Source: Siphonodentalium dalli (lineage: Eukaryota > Mollusca > Scaphopoda > Gadilida > Siphonodentaliidae). Taken from it: a stretch of 64,000 nt of DNA. A program made the translations under genes and the position numbers. Location: contig CP136069.1 in NCBI GenBank assembly GCA_032622095.1, positions 52,744,760-52,808,759 of the forward strand, in the 5' to 3' direction. Numbering within the stretch: the first letter of the stretch is position 1; the number at the start of each line of letters is the position of its first letter. This document shows, one piece after another, positions 46,947 to 57,619 of this stretch. The notes below the pieces were generated by a model that worked only from the letters and a program-made list of their open reading frames with translations, did no database searches and was not told where the DNA came from.

Positions 46947-47320
46947 AAGTGAACGTTCAGACGACCACGATACAATCGTAAGTGGAGGAGTCGGGCCCGA
47001 CGAGATCGTGGATAGTTTGTACACACAATTGCGATGTCGTCGTACATGATGATATCGTAGGTTGTTCGTAAAGCATGTGGTTGACTACACTACTATCATT
47101 TCCAGCTACGATTTTTACGTACACACGACTGCGATTACGTCGCAATTAGTGGAGGTAGCCAATGATACGAACGATTTCGCATCTAAAATAAAACAGTGAT
47201 TGATATTATTTTTTGACTTGTGACATTGTCGTGAGCACACGCAATCCAACTATCGGTTACTTCCTACAACGGAAATCTTCCCACTTACGATTGAATCGTG
47301 GTCGTCTGAACGTTCACTAA
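46947..47320. mobile_element. MITE inserted in the trinucleotide array
   Basis: Inverted ends of about 38 bp start AGTGAACGTTCAGACGACCA and return as GGTCGTCTGAACGTTCACT. The interior contains further short related words (CACACAATTGCGATGTCGTC and CACACGACTGCGATTACGTC). The element separates two blocks of otherwise continuous GAT/GGT repeats, so it inserted after the array arose. Confidence 0.8.
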
Positions 47321-49055
47321 TGGCGGTAGTGGTGGTGATGATGATAATGGTGGTGGTGATGATGATAATGGTGGTGGTGCTCATGACGATGATAATGGTG
47401 GTGGTGTTGGTGGTGATACTAATGGTGGTAGTGGTGGTGATGATGATAATGGTGGTGGTGATGATAATAATGGTGGTAGTGGTAGTGGTGATGATGATGA
47501 TAATGGTGGTAGTGGTTGTGGTGATGATGATGATAATGGTGGTGGTGATGGCGATGATGATAATGGTGGTGGTGCTCATGACGATGATAATGGTGGTAGT
47601 GGTAGTGGTGGTGATGATGATAATGGTGGTGGTGATGATAATAATGGTGGTAGTGGTAGTGGTGGCGATGGTGGTTGTGGTGGTGATGATGATAATGATG
47701 GTGGCGATGACGATAATGGTGGTAGTGGTAGTGATGGTGATGATGATAATGGTGGTTGTGGTGGTGATGATGATAATGATGGTGGCGATGATGATAATGG
47801 TGGTAGTGGTAGTGGTGGCGATGATGATAATGGTGGTAGTGGTAGTGGTGGCGATGATGATAATGGTGGTAGTGGTAGTGGTGGTGATGATGATAATGGT
47901 GGTAGTGGTTGTGGTGATGATGATGATAATGGTGGTGGCGATGATGATAATGGTGGTAGTGGTAGTGGTGGTGATGATGATAATGGTGGTGGCGATGATG
48001 ATAATGGTGGTAGTGGTAGTGGTGGTGATGATGATAATGGTGGTGGCGATGATGATAATGGTGGTAGTGGTAGTGGTGGTGATGATGATAATGATGGTGG
48101 CGATGATGATAATGGTGGTAGTGGTAGTGGTGGTGATGATGATAATGGTGGTTGTGGTGGTGATGATGATAATGATGGTGGCGATGATGATAATGGTGGT
48201 AGTGGTAGTGGTAGTGATGATGATAATGGTGGTAGTGGTTGTGGTGATGATGATGATAATGGTGGTAGTGGTAGTGTTGGTGGTGATGATAATGGTGGTA
48301 GTGGTGATGATGATGATAATGGTGGTGGTGATGATAATAATGGTGGTAGTGGTAGTGGTGGTGATGATGATAATGGTGGTGGCGATGATGATAATGGTGG
48401 TAGTGGTGGTGATGATGATAATGGTGGTAGTGGTTGTGGTGATGATGATGATAATGATGCTGGCGATGATGATAATGGTGGTAGTGGTTGTGGTGGCAAT
48501 GATGATAATGGTGGTAGTGGTGATGATGATGATAATGGTGGTAGTGGTTGTGTTGGCGATGATGATAATGGTGGTAGTGGTGATGATGATGATAATGGTG
48601 GTGGCGATGATGATAATGGTGGTAGTGGTAGTGATGATGATAATGGTGGTAGTGGTTGTGATGATGATGATGATAATGGTGGTAGTGGTAGTGTTGGTGG
48701 TGATGATAATGGTGGTAGTGGTCATGATGATGATAATGGTGGTGGTGATGATAATAATGGTGATGATGATAATGGTGGTAGTGGTTGTGGTGGCGATGAT
48801 GATAATGGTGGTAGTGGTGGTGATGATGATAATGGTGGTGGCGATGATGATAATGGTGGTAGTGGTAGTGGTGGTGATGATGATAATGGTGGTGGAGATG
48901 ATGATAATGGTTGTGGTGGTGGTGATGATGATGACACTGCTGGTGGTGGTGATGATGACGAAGATGATGATAATGACGCGACGATGATGATTACGATGAG
49001 TATAATAATAATAATGATGATGATAATGGTGATGCCGATGACCACGAAGAAGGTG
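47321..49055. repeat. GAT/GGT-type minisatellite array, main block
   Basis: About 1.7 kb of units such as GGTGATGATGATAATGGTGG and GGCGATGATGATAATGGTGG joined by GTAGTGGTAGTGGT spacers, with unit lengths varying in multiples of three. Open frames of more than 500 codons run through both strands and consist only of repeated residues (Ile/Thr or Val/Met), with no coding signal. It lies in an intron of the membrane-protein gene. Confidence 0.95.
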
Positions 49056-49470
49056 ATATGTATAAGAGATAACAGCGTTCACCCGAGCATCATTATATAT
49101 ATGCACATAACATATATACGCATTATAAATACAACGTCATTATATATATACACACAGCACCATACTATATTTACATCACTGTATATGCTGGACCTGCTTT
49201 CTTATTTGTAGCTATATTTATATTCCTCAGTATCCATATGCATATCTAATTCAGAGAACAAGGCAATAAAATAAGCCTCAGCATGACCTAACCCTTTTCA
49301 TAATAAATTACTTCTCCCATTAATTATAACAGTATACATAAGAGCAGTCTTGTGTTACTTTAGAGAAAGGGTTCGGGTTATAAAAGCAAGTAATTTTTGT
49401 CTGGTATAGAAGACGAACAGATGATGGTATCATGGTGTCAAATAAGACAGGGCATGTGGATTATACTCAC

Positions 49471-49617
49471 CAGTGAAGTAGATTGGTACGCCGACACCAA
49501 GGCCGACACCAAGTATGACAACACATAGTATGACCAGTCGCTTGTCACAACACTTCCCGGTCTTCGTCACTTCGCTCTCGCCGCATTCAATCACGACATC
49601 ATACGGATCGGCGAATT
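49471..49617 (-). CDS. transmembrane exon of the membrane-protein gene
   Basis: A 147-nt exon on the minus strand with acceptor CCTTTTGCTGCAG and donor GTGAGT, phase 1 at both ends. It reads FADPYDVVIECGESEV, then a basic, cysteine-containing stretch TKTGKCCDKR, then a 21-residue hydrophobic helix LVILCVVILGVGLGVGVPIY followed by F. Lys and Arg residues precede the helix and none follow it closely, so the positive-inside rule predicts a cytosolic N-terminus and an outside C-terminus (type II). The CC pair beside the membrane could be palmitoylated. Base composition and codon use are clearly above the AT-rich background. The acceptor lies about 30 bp from the end of a family C MITE. Confidence 0.75.
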
Positions 49618-49644
49618 CTGCAGCAAAAGGAACGCGATATAACT

Positions 49645-49846
49645 GTCACTGAGTCGCGGCCATTTTGGAACTGTCCAGCCCCGTTCCGTTTTTTATTGCT
49701 ACAGGTCAACGTTCTGGAGTATAGCAGTCCATACATGGAACTCATGAATATTCAAAAGCTTCATATATGGAATGCTACTACAGAAGTTTGACCTGTAGCA
49801 CTAAAACACAGAACGGGGCTGGATGGATCCAATATGACACAGTGAC
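49645..49846. mobile_element. foldback MITE, family C, second copy
   Basis: The same structure as 28259-28483: ends GTCACTGAGTCGCGGCC and the complement of GGATCCAATATGACACAGTG, internal arms CGTTCTGGAGTATAGCAGTC and CATATATGGAATGCTACTAC around ATGAATATTCAAAAGCT. It is more diverged than the other copy. Confidence 0.8.
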
Positions 49847-49949
49847 AAAGCGTATAGGCGTGCGGGTTGCGGGTTCCCGTTCAAGCGGGCTAACACAAAA
49901 CAGTAAAATGGGCGAAAACACCACTAATGTTTCAATATAGAGACATTTC

Positions 49950-50705
49950 TCAAAATTACTATTACGATTACGGATTATATTTTCCTAAAGTAAGGTGGAC
50001 ACTATCACAATTTACCTATACGATAGCTAATTGGTGAGACGGCATATGCCCCACTATATTCAGTTGAACACATATTTGATGGAAAAATTAATGTATGTCT
50101 CTTTCAGATCCCATCTTCTTATCCATGTGTTATACATCACACGGATAATGCTGCAGTGTCCCAAAGCAGGACCGGTGGAACATCCTTGATACATCAGCAC
50201 ATAATTAAACTGAGTGGGGTATATTTCTTCCCATATATGAACTACCTTGCGAAAAGATCGAATTTTGGCCGTATACTGGTAGGATATTTTCCATATCCGT
50301 AATCGAATTCGTGATTTTGCGAAATGTCTCTAATATTAGTCAGTGACTTGCAGTTCGCGTTTGGTAGATAGTAGATACCTTTCGCAAAATCACTATTACG
50401 ATTACGGATATGATATAGTGTACTAGTAAGGTGGACACCATCCCAACTCACATTCGATGGTTAATTTCCGAGAGGGCATATATATATGCCCACTATATTC
50501 AGTTACACATATTTGTGATGAAAAAGTAATGTGTGTCTCTATCGCATCCCATGTTCTTATCCGTGTGTTATACACCATACGGATAATGTTATAGCGTCCC
50601 TAAACAGGACAGGTGGCACACCCTTGACACATCTGCATATTATTAAACTGCGTGTGGTATATTGCGTCTCAAATAAGAATACCCGTGCGTAAAGATAGAT
50701 TTTTT
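49950..50705. repeat. diverged ~440-bp tandem duplication
   Basis: The block 49950-50270 is repeated at 50390-50705, with matching order of TATTACGATTACGGATTATA, AAGGTGGACACTATCACAAT, CCCACTATATTCAGTT, CATCACACGGATAATGCTGC and TTAAACTGAGTGGGGTATAT. A third copy of the TATCCGTAATCGTAATCGTG edge occurs near 50985. No coding content. Confidence 0.7.
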
Positions 50706-50978
50706 TTTACCCTGTGCCAATGCATTCTCTTATATATGCGAGTCGACCATAGGTCGCCTCGCATATATAAGAGAATGCATTGGCATAACAATTTTTTACA
50801 ATTTTAATAATTTTTTCTTGTTTTCTTTAACAATTTTATAATTTCACCCATACAGAGCCCCAGACAAACATGAGCCGACGACACTCTTCTATATGTTTCT
50901 ATATATGCGTGGGGCTCCCTGCAGGGTAATGGATGTTTTTTATTTTATGTCCTAAAAATTGTAAGAAACATTTATTTA
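50706..50978. mobile_element. truncated copy of the composite palindrome MITE
   Basis: Contains one intact 69-bp palindrome (about 50716-50784) and the CATACAGAGCCCCAGACA to GGGGCTCCCTGCAGGG core of the element at 35601-36066, then breaks off before the second palindrome. The outer GTGACCCGCC ends are absent. Confidence 0.75.
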
Positions 50979-51159
50979 TTTGTCCATATCCGTAATCGTA
51001 ATCGTGATTTTGAAAAGGTCTCCAGTTGCGCTGGAACGCGGATACGAATAATATGAGTTACACGAAACTTGTAATGTGTGGCAAGACATATATGCGTATA
51101 AAGGAGATGGCACGTCACATGCGGTCGATATTCAAATGGTAATATTTACCTTGACCTTA

Positions 51160-51285
51160 TAAGCCAGTTCATTCTCTTATATGCGATGCTCCCTATGGGA
51201 GACTCACATATGTAAGAGAAAGCACTGGCAGAGGGTCTTTAATGCTATACACCAGCGCAGCTCCCGCCATGAAAGGGTTAATATA
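51160..51285. repeat. remnant of a piggyBac-like palindrome MITE
   Basis: A degenerate palindrome (AGTTCATTCTCTTATATGCG to CATATGTAAGAGAAAGCACT) is followed by GCAGCTCCCGCCATGAAAGG and TTAA, the right end of the family represented at 34690-35016. The left end is missing. Confidence 0.6.
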
Positions 51286-51429
51286 TTTTCGTTGTGCAGC
51301 GATCGTTTTAGCATCACTTCGCACAATAAAAAGTGTCCATAAACATCATTAGGTCCGATTAAATGCCAAAACATACATCATTTAGGGCTCATATATTATA
51401 CCCGTTCCATTATTTCCCATATACCTATA

Positions 51430-53145
51430 TATATAGTACTAGAAGGTGACCCGACTTCGTCCGGGCTTTGACCTTGAATTGACCATTTTGAAGGTCAAGG
51501 TCAGGTGGGGTCAAACACCAACACCCCAAAAATGGTGGAAATCGGCCCAGCGGATACCGGGAAATCGGCCCAGCGGATACCGAGATACCCTATGCATCAA
51601 ATTTCGTCCGTAAAAATCCGCCAGTTTAACCCGATTTTATTTCCACTCAAGTATATAAACGCGCCTCATATACACACGCTCATTAATTATCAAGTTTCAA
51701 CGTAAAGATAAATTACCATCGGTGCCCGAGATATCGCCAAGACGTCTGAAACAGTCAAATGCATCGGCCGGTTAAGCGTTAACGTGATCTAACGTTACGA
51801 CCCCTATCGACGTCATAGAAGTTACGCATTGTTTTTATCCTGATGGAAGATAGTACCACTTCTTCTTGATAATTGAGGCAGATGACTAAAACGGATACAT
51901 ACGCATTATATATCGTTGGAAAGAGGAAACACGAAAGATTCTCACAGTGTCATTACTATGACTGGCATTTTATTATTCGCGCTGTTTCGAATCGGTTTGT
52001 AAGCACCGAACTCAAATGAAAGTCCCGTAACACAGCGTAAAAACAGATTTGACCTCGGCACGTGAAAAGTTGACCTCGGATCTGAAAATCAATATGGCTA
52101 TTTTACTCCTGGCCCGAAAATACCCCCACATACCAAGTTTCATCGAAATCGGGTCGGCCGTTTTCGAGTTCATCGATTACACACAAACAAACAAACAAAC
52201 AGATCTTCCAAAATATATAATAGACTAGCCGATGAGCCCGACGTTGTCCGGGCTATTCAAAACCCAAATTTCAAGTCGATAGCTCCACCCGTTTCCGAGA
52301 TCTAGTCTGCGCATGCGCGAAGCTGGCGTCGCACGGGCTCGGCGACCCGATACAATTTGTACCCGGCGCAAGATACATTCACATAGCAAATTTCAAGTCG
52401 ATAGCTCCACTCGTTTCCGAGATCTCGTCTGCGCATGCGCTGCACGGGCGTCGCACGGGCCCGCCAAAATACGACAACGACCACCGCCTGGTCAAACTAC
52501 ACACACGTACCAAGTTTCGTCCCGATCGGTCGAGAAACGTAGATTTGTATAAAGGACAGACAGACAGACAGACAGATAGACAAACAGACAGACAGATTGT
52601 TTCAAAATATATAAGAGACTAGCCGATGAGCCCGACGTTGTCCGGGCTATTCAAAAACCAAATTTCAAGTCGATAGCTCCACCCGTTTCCGAGATCTGGT
52701 CTGCGCATGCGCGAAGCTGGCGTCGCACGGGCTCGGCTACCCGATAAAATTCGTATCCGGGGCAAGATACATTCACATAGCAAATTTCAAGTCGATAGCT
52801 CCACCCGTTTCCGAGATCTCGCCTGCGCATGTGCGAAGCTGGCGTCGCACGGGCTCGGCGACCCGATAAAATTCGTATCCGGGGCAAGATACATTCACAT
52901 AGCAAATTTCAAGTCGATAGCTCCACCCGTTTCCGAGATCTCGTCTGCGCATGCGCTGCACGGGCGCCGCACGGGCTCGCCAATACGACAACGTCCACCG
53001 CCTGGTCAAACTACACACACGTACCAAGTTTCGTCCCGATCGGTTTAGAATCGTAGATTTGTATTAATGACAGACAGACAGACAAACAAACAGACAAACA
53101 GACTGACAGACAGACAGAGGTCTTCAAAATATATATGAGATTGTA
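51430..53145. repeat. three consecutive modules with TCCGGGC heads and (CAGA)n tails
   Basis: Modules start near 51434, 52225 and 52617. Each begins with an ACTAG word and GACCCGACTTCGTCCGGGC or GAGCCCGACGTTGTCCGGGC. Each continues with TACCAAGTTTCRTC text and ends in (CAAA)n or (CAGA)n followed by AAAATATATAWKAGA. Inside the second and third modules a 123-bp subunit (AAATTTCAAGTCGATAGCTC at about 52265, 52388, 52659, 52782 and 52905) is repeated two and three times. The AAGTTTCATCGAAATCGG-type segment next to a short microsatellite resembles the 3' ends of some invertebrate LINE or Penelope-like families. That link is from memory and tentative. Confidence 0.75.
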
Positions 53146-53465
53146 TAAACTGACAATTGAGGCATAAAAGTTAGACGTTTGAAACATGTCGTAGAGTCAA
53201 TACGGACGACAAGATAAATTTCCCAATATAGAAAACAAAATACCGTGACGTACATCACGCGAGAAATAAGTGTTTCTCGTTGCTTGGAGTAGGTCGTTTG
53301 GTGTATGTTATAACATTCGCCGGGGTACCGTGATTCACCACACCAAAATTGGTTTAAATCGGTCCAGGGGTCTGGGATAAAAATAGCAAATAGACAGACA
53401 TAAAGACAGATCCTACTCTTTTATACATATGGGCTATGTTATATTCTTTGCTATTCTATGCTGAC

Positions 53466-53517
53466 CTTTTTCACTTGGCTCCTTCTCATTTGCGTATTGG
53501 CTGTGGACGGATTGTCT
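53466..53517 (-). CDS. candidate alternative exon of the membrane-protein gene
   Basis: On the minus strand, a very strong acceptor (TATTTTTATCTTTTCAG) is followed by an open 52-nt stretch ending AAAAAG before GTCAGC. Read in phase 0 in and phase 1 out, it gives RQSVHSQYANEKEPSEK and joins in frame to the transmembrane exon. The donor is weak, and joining the candidate first exon to it would shift the frame into a stop. It is therefore an alternative first-part exon, the product of an unseen upstream exon, or chance. Confidence 0.3.
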
Positions 53518-53698
53518 CTGAAAAGATAAAAATAGACGTCATTCTAAAATATAGCGTGCAAGAAAACAACCACCAAGTCTGGTCAATATGATGATCATCG
53601 GATCTATAGCTTCTATGGCAGATAAGGCGTTCAAAGCCACATGTTTCCATCGTGGACTTTGTAACTCGAAATCGTTGTCTGGTGGAGTCGCCAGTTAC

Positions 53699-53753
53699 TC
53701 GCCGATGGCAGGTGGTTTGCCGCGCATGCATGGTCGACGAGTTCATCAGCCAT
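53699..53753 (-). CDS. candidate first coding exon of the membrane-protein gene
   Basis: On the minus strand an ATG (53751-53753) directly follows an in-frame stop and opens MADELVDHACAANHLPSA. A GTAACT donor after 55 nt leaves phase 1, exactly what the transmembrane exon at 49617 needs, and the whole model then sums to 568 codons plus stop. The donor lacks G at the last exon base and is only moderately good. No promoter element was identified. Confidence 0.4.
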
Positions 53754-53854
53754 TTAAACACTGTTAGATTAATCGTAAACTTGTGCGCGGATTTCCTCCA
53801 CCACTAAAACTGGCAATGTCATGGTATGACCTTAGTTGTTGAAAGCGACATTAA

Positions 53855-54247
53855 ACCTTTACCCAACAAACCGGCCAAAACCGGCCAAATAAAGCTTCAA
53901 CAGCCTAAAATATCTTCGGTCTGTCTCAATAGAACCATACAAATATGGATATCATTGGAACCGGCTCCTTGACCACATTGTGATAGTTACAGTTATGCCC
54001 TGTGCCAATGCATTCTCTTATATATGCGAGTCGACCATAGGTCGCCTCGCATATATAAGAGAATGCATTGGCCTAAAAAAAAATCTTTTTTAAACACTTT
54101 TTACCATTTTTTCTTACATTCTTTAACAATTTTATAATTTTTAATGTGTTAAGCCAATGCATTCTCTTATATATGCGAGGCGACCTATGGTCGACTCGCA
54201 TATATAAGAGAATGCATTGGCACAGGGCCGTTCTGTTGGGTAAAGGG
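53855..54247. mobile_element. piggyBac-like MITE, 393 bp, third copy, inverted
   Basis: The inverted orientation of the 392-bp family. It has TTAA at 53851-53854, a mutated ACCTTTACCCAACA left end, TGTTGGGTAAAGGG at the right, and TTAG in place of the right TTAA. Both mirrored 69-bp palindromes are intact (about 54005-54073 and 54153-54221). Confidence 0.9.
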
Positions 54248-54784
54248 TTAGACCCCAATCAATCAACCAATCACCTACAACCTTGGACTCTTGGAATACG
54301 ATGCAACAGTGGTCTTAATTGCCTCGCTTTCCAGTCATTCCAATTTTGTATATACCAGATCGTCACACTGGTGTCAAATGCGACACAGCATACAAATGTA
54401 TTGATACGGAGGATTGCATTACCGTCAATGACAACCAAAACACGAAAAAAATAGGCCATCGATCAAGTCCCCTGATCCTTTTTTCATCAACGTCGCATTC
54501 TGAGGGTTTCCGGTAAAATCAGATTACGCCTCTAATTGGTGCTTTGTGTTGGTTCACGACATGTTGTTAGCTCCACGGAGGCTCGCCTTACTCAGATGAT
54601 TAAGCCTTTTGTGGCGTCATGTTTTGTTCTGTCACTTTTTCCATCACCTGTGCTTTGTTCGGGTTAATAATGGAACGATGTGATATTATCTTCTGCTACC
54701 TGGGTGTGGTCGAGTTAGATGATGCCGCGAATCTCTACTATATAGCGACGCCCGCAAACACAGGGAAAATAGGGTTGTCCCAGT
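54248..54784. other. no gene recognised
   Basis: No credible coding exon or repeat was found between the MITE and the GAACCAAA cluster. Confidence 0.35.
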
Positions 54785-55105
54785 AGAGGAACCAAACTAA
54801 GTAACAAACATACATGTGTTGGTTCTTAGCGAAGAACCAAATGAAGAATCAATTATACATGTTTTGGTTCTTAACGAAAATAAAAAATGAAGAACCAAAC
54901 ATATTTTGATTCTTCGAAGAACCAAATTAAAGAATCCAACCAAGCACAAAACAGAATTATGTTTCCACATGGAACCAAAGTTGTTTCTAATTTTTGTCTT
55001 GAGGGGAATACCTATGTGACCTACTTTGGTTCTATATCTGGCTCCCCGGATAGAACCAGAACATGGAACCAAAGAGTTCATTTGGGTTCCCCATTTGGTT
55101 CAGTA
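54785..55105. repeat. cluster of GAACCAAA / TTTGGTTC words
   Basis: About ten copies of GGAACCAAA or AAGAACCAAA and their complements occur in both orientations within 320 bp, for example near 54786, 54833, 54892, 54923, 54973, 55022, 55070 and 55096. Similar words reappear at 60857-60895 on the far side of the Harbinger element and minisatellite. Function unknown. Confidence 0.7.
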
Positions 55106-55893
55106 ACTGCCTACTAGGAAACAATTATGAATGTTTGTGGAAACAATATCCCGTGACATTATGTGTAGGTTGTAAGCACATTTGAGGTGTCTTTATTTCT
55201 GAATTTTCTATTAGTTTGTAAAAACGTTATACCGTTTAAAATTGATATTATACTTTTTTACCCGCCAGCAATCAAATGATCAGAGTCTGTAGATATGACT
55301 TGAAACAGTCTAGGCATTGTGTAGTCTAGTACCTGGCTCAGACACTCCGCTCACTGTTCCGTCCAACTCCACGACTTAACGCTTCCGCCGTCAGGCCCGT
55401 TCCAAACGACGGATTTTTGTCGACTCGAATCTAATTGTATTAAATCCGTCGGTGATGCGTCTGCGGCCAATTTTGTTTCAGACGGACGAATCTTTGTCGC
55501 GTCGAATCTAATACATCGGTCGATTTATTTAAAGATGCACTCCCTGTTACCTTCACAAAATGGGCACGCGTAGATATAGAGGCCTACATATACCGGTATG
55601 TAATACATATACATTAAAATACAGTATAAATAATGGACATGTATGTGCGCGATTGCACGCGAATATTTATATGTACACTTGGGGATGTATATAGTACATA
55701 TAGGTATATAAAATACTACAATGTGCGCTACAAATCAATGTTATGGTGCAACCAATTGCCATGTATGCGTATGCCATGCAAATATATTTTGAATCGTGAT
55801 CAAAGATTGATAACTCTAATTCATGGTCAATGGTAAGATTGGTAACTCTGTTTCGTGACCAAGGATTGAGATCGAGATTGAGGTTGATCAAAG

Positions 55894-57210
55894 ATGGCGG
55901 CAATATCAAAACGTCAGCACATTTTGTTGATTTTGAATATGCTTCAGGCGTCGAGGAAGCGAACGTCGGTAATCATTTCATGCATTTTGTCATTGATACG
56001 AAGACGGAGACGGCTTCGAAACAACCTACTATTACTAGCTCATTGCTTGGTGAATAGCAGATATATGAACCCGGTTCGTGAATGTAGAAGGCGTCGTCGT
56101 AACCAAGGGTGGTTGAACCACATTCTGAACGAGGCAACTGAACGTCAGTTCAGAAAAACATTCAGGGTTTCCAGAAAAACTTTTTATTACATCTTCGAAG
56201 CACTAGGACCCATGCTACATGACAGGGAAACTATAACAGAGGCGCCGATTTAACCAAGAGAAAGGCTGGCGATCGGTCTTTATCGGTTGTCAAGAGGTGA
56301 TTATTTCTTTACAATAAGTGAAATGACTGGCATTGGACTTTCAACGGCATGCAGCATATCTCACGAAGTGAATGTGGCTCTAGTGGAATGTCTGTGGAAG
56401 AGGCATGTCACGTCTCTTCTTCCTACACATTTCGACAGTGTGCGCGGAAAAATGCTTGATATGGAAGAGGCGTGGCAGTTCTCCTTTGCTTGGGCAGCCC
56501 TCGATGGATGTCATATTCCATTAAAAAGTCCATCTGGGGGCGATGAAGCCCGAAAAGATTATTATAACTTCAAGAATTTTTATTCTATTGTGCTAATGGC
56601 AATGGTTGACGCCAAGTACCGATTTGTGTGGGCTTCTTGTGGATACCCGGGAAATTCAAACGATTCCGTGATATTCCAATCCACTGAAATATACAGCAAG
56701 CTGTCTGAGGGGTCCTTGTACCCCAATGTTTCCACAGATATCGACGGCCAAAGCATTCAGCCAATTGTATTAGGAGATTCGGCATTTCCACTCAAAGGGT
56801 GGTTGATGAAGCCCTATGGCAACGCTGATTTAGACGATGAACAGAAGAATTTCAACCATCGGTTAAGTCGAGCCCGCATGGTGACGGAAGGTGCGTTTGG
56901 ACAAGTGAAGGGAAGATGGAGGTCAGTTTTGAGGAAGAGTGAATGCACCCCAGAAACCGTGAAGTATGGTGCGTTGGCAAGTGTATTGATGCACAACATA
57001 TGTCTGTTCAAGGGGGAAACAAACTTCAGAAAGTTTGATCTCACCATCGACCCAATTACAAATGGCAGGAGACCAAGGGAACAGATAAGGTCTCTGCTTT
57101 CCATGATCGACAATCGTGCTGTTCAAACTGATCGGAATGAAGGAGGGGCTCGTATTAGGAATGTGCTGAAGGATAAATTGTGGGTCGAAAGAACGAGTGT
57201 TGAAAACTAG
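55894..57210 (+). pseudogene. PIF/Harbinger DDE transposase, one in-frame stop
   Basis: This catalytic nuclease excises the element and joins it to a 3-bp target with the Myb-like partner. The frame runs 438 codons from ATG (55894) to TAG at 57208, with a single TAA at 56251-56253 (codon 120). The N-terminal part (about 60-119) contains a helix-turn-helix-like stretch RQFRKTFRVSRKTFYYIF. The catalytic core has D204 in ALDGCHIPLK, a GNSNDSVIF motif (256-257), D295 in VLGDSAFPLKGWL and E332 in VTEGAFGQVKGRWR, with spacings (91 and 37) right for the family. No frameshift is present. The stop is consistent with one base change, so this copy was recently inactivated, unless the stop is read through or sits in an unrecognised intron. 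The start chosen is the first in-frame ATG with the upstream terminal repeat region behind it. Confidence 0.92.
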
Positions 57211-57445
57211 CCAGGACACCACTATCGAATCGACATAGCTATACCATATCTATAATGTGTATTTGATGCCTTTATGAGAAATATCACTTTAATTTGTGTT
57301 CTATATAAATGCTATACTGGTATATGTATTTGTTACTGTGTCATCCCAATTTCCCAAACCCTACATATACCATTTACTGAATTGGAATGTTAACACAGGC
57401 AACTGGAAGACAATGAGATGCAGATATATGTATAAAGTAGATATA

Positions 57446-57450
57446 ATGCA

Positions 57451-57544
<94 letters not shown>

Positions 57545-57562
57545 ATATATATATATATATAT
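57446..57562. repeat. (TA)n microsatellite
   Basis: About 117 bp of almost pure TA dinucleotides with two single-base interruptions (AGCTATAT and ATCTATAT). It lies between the two convergent Harbinger genes and is self-complementary. Confidence 0.95.
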
Positions 57563-57619
57563 GTGAATATCATTTTATTCCCGGTACATGTGCTAACATT
57601 CCAAGTATGTGCAAAAATA

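Larger units (their letters stand above)
32568..53753 (-). other. host gene locus: type II membrane protein with repeat stalk
   Basis: This entry gives the extent of the multi-exon gene whose exons are listed separately. In transcription order the exons are 53699-53753 (candidate), 49471-49617, 45696-45731, 43678-43719, 36108-37433 and 32568-32668. Summed, they give 1,707 nt, an exact multiple of three, for 568 residues plus a stop. All internal junctions are phase 1, so exons can be skipped or duplicated without breaking the frame. Predicted order in the protein: cytosolic N-terminus (about 1-45), one transmembrane helix (46-66), short linker, about six 65-residue acidic repeats, acidic tail. 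Introns carry a piggyBac-like MITE, SINEs, families A-C and two trinucleotide arrays. The family is not recognised. Exon joins are inferred from splice consensus and frame, without transcript evidence. Confidence 0.7.

Noticed and set aside
47250-49106. Open frames of 555 and 618 codons in the GAT/GGT array
   Set aside because: They encode only Val/Met or Ile/Thr runs produced by a trinucleotide-type repeat. They have no start context, splice signals or domains.
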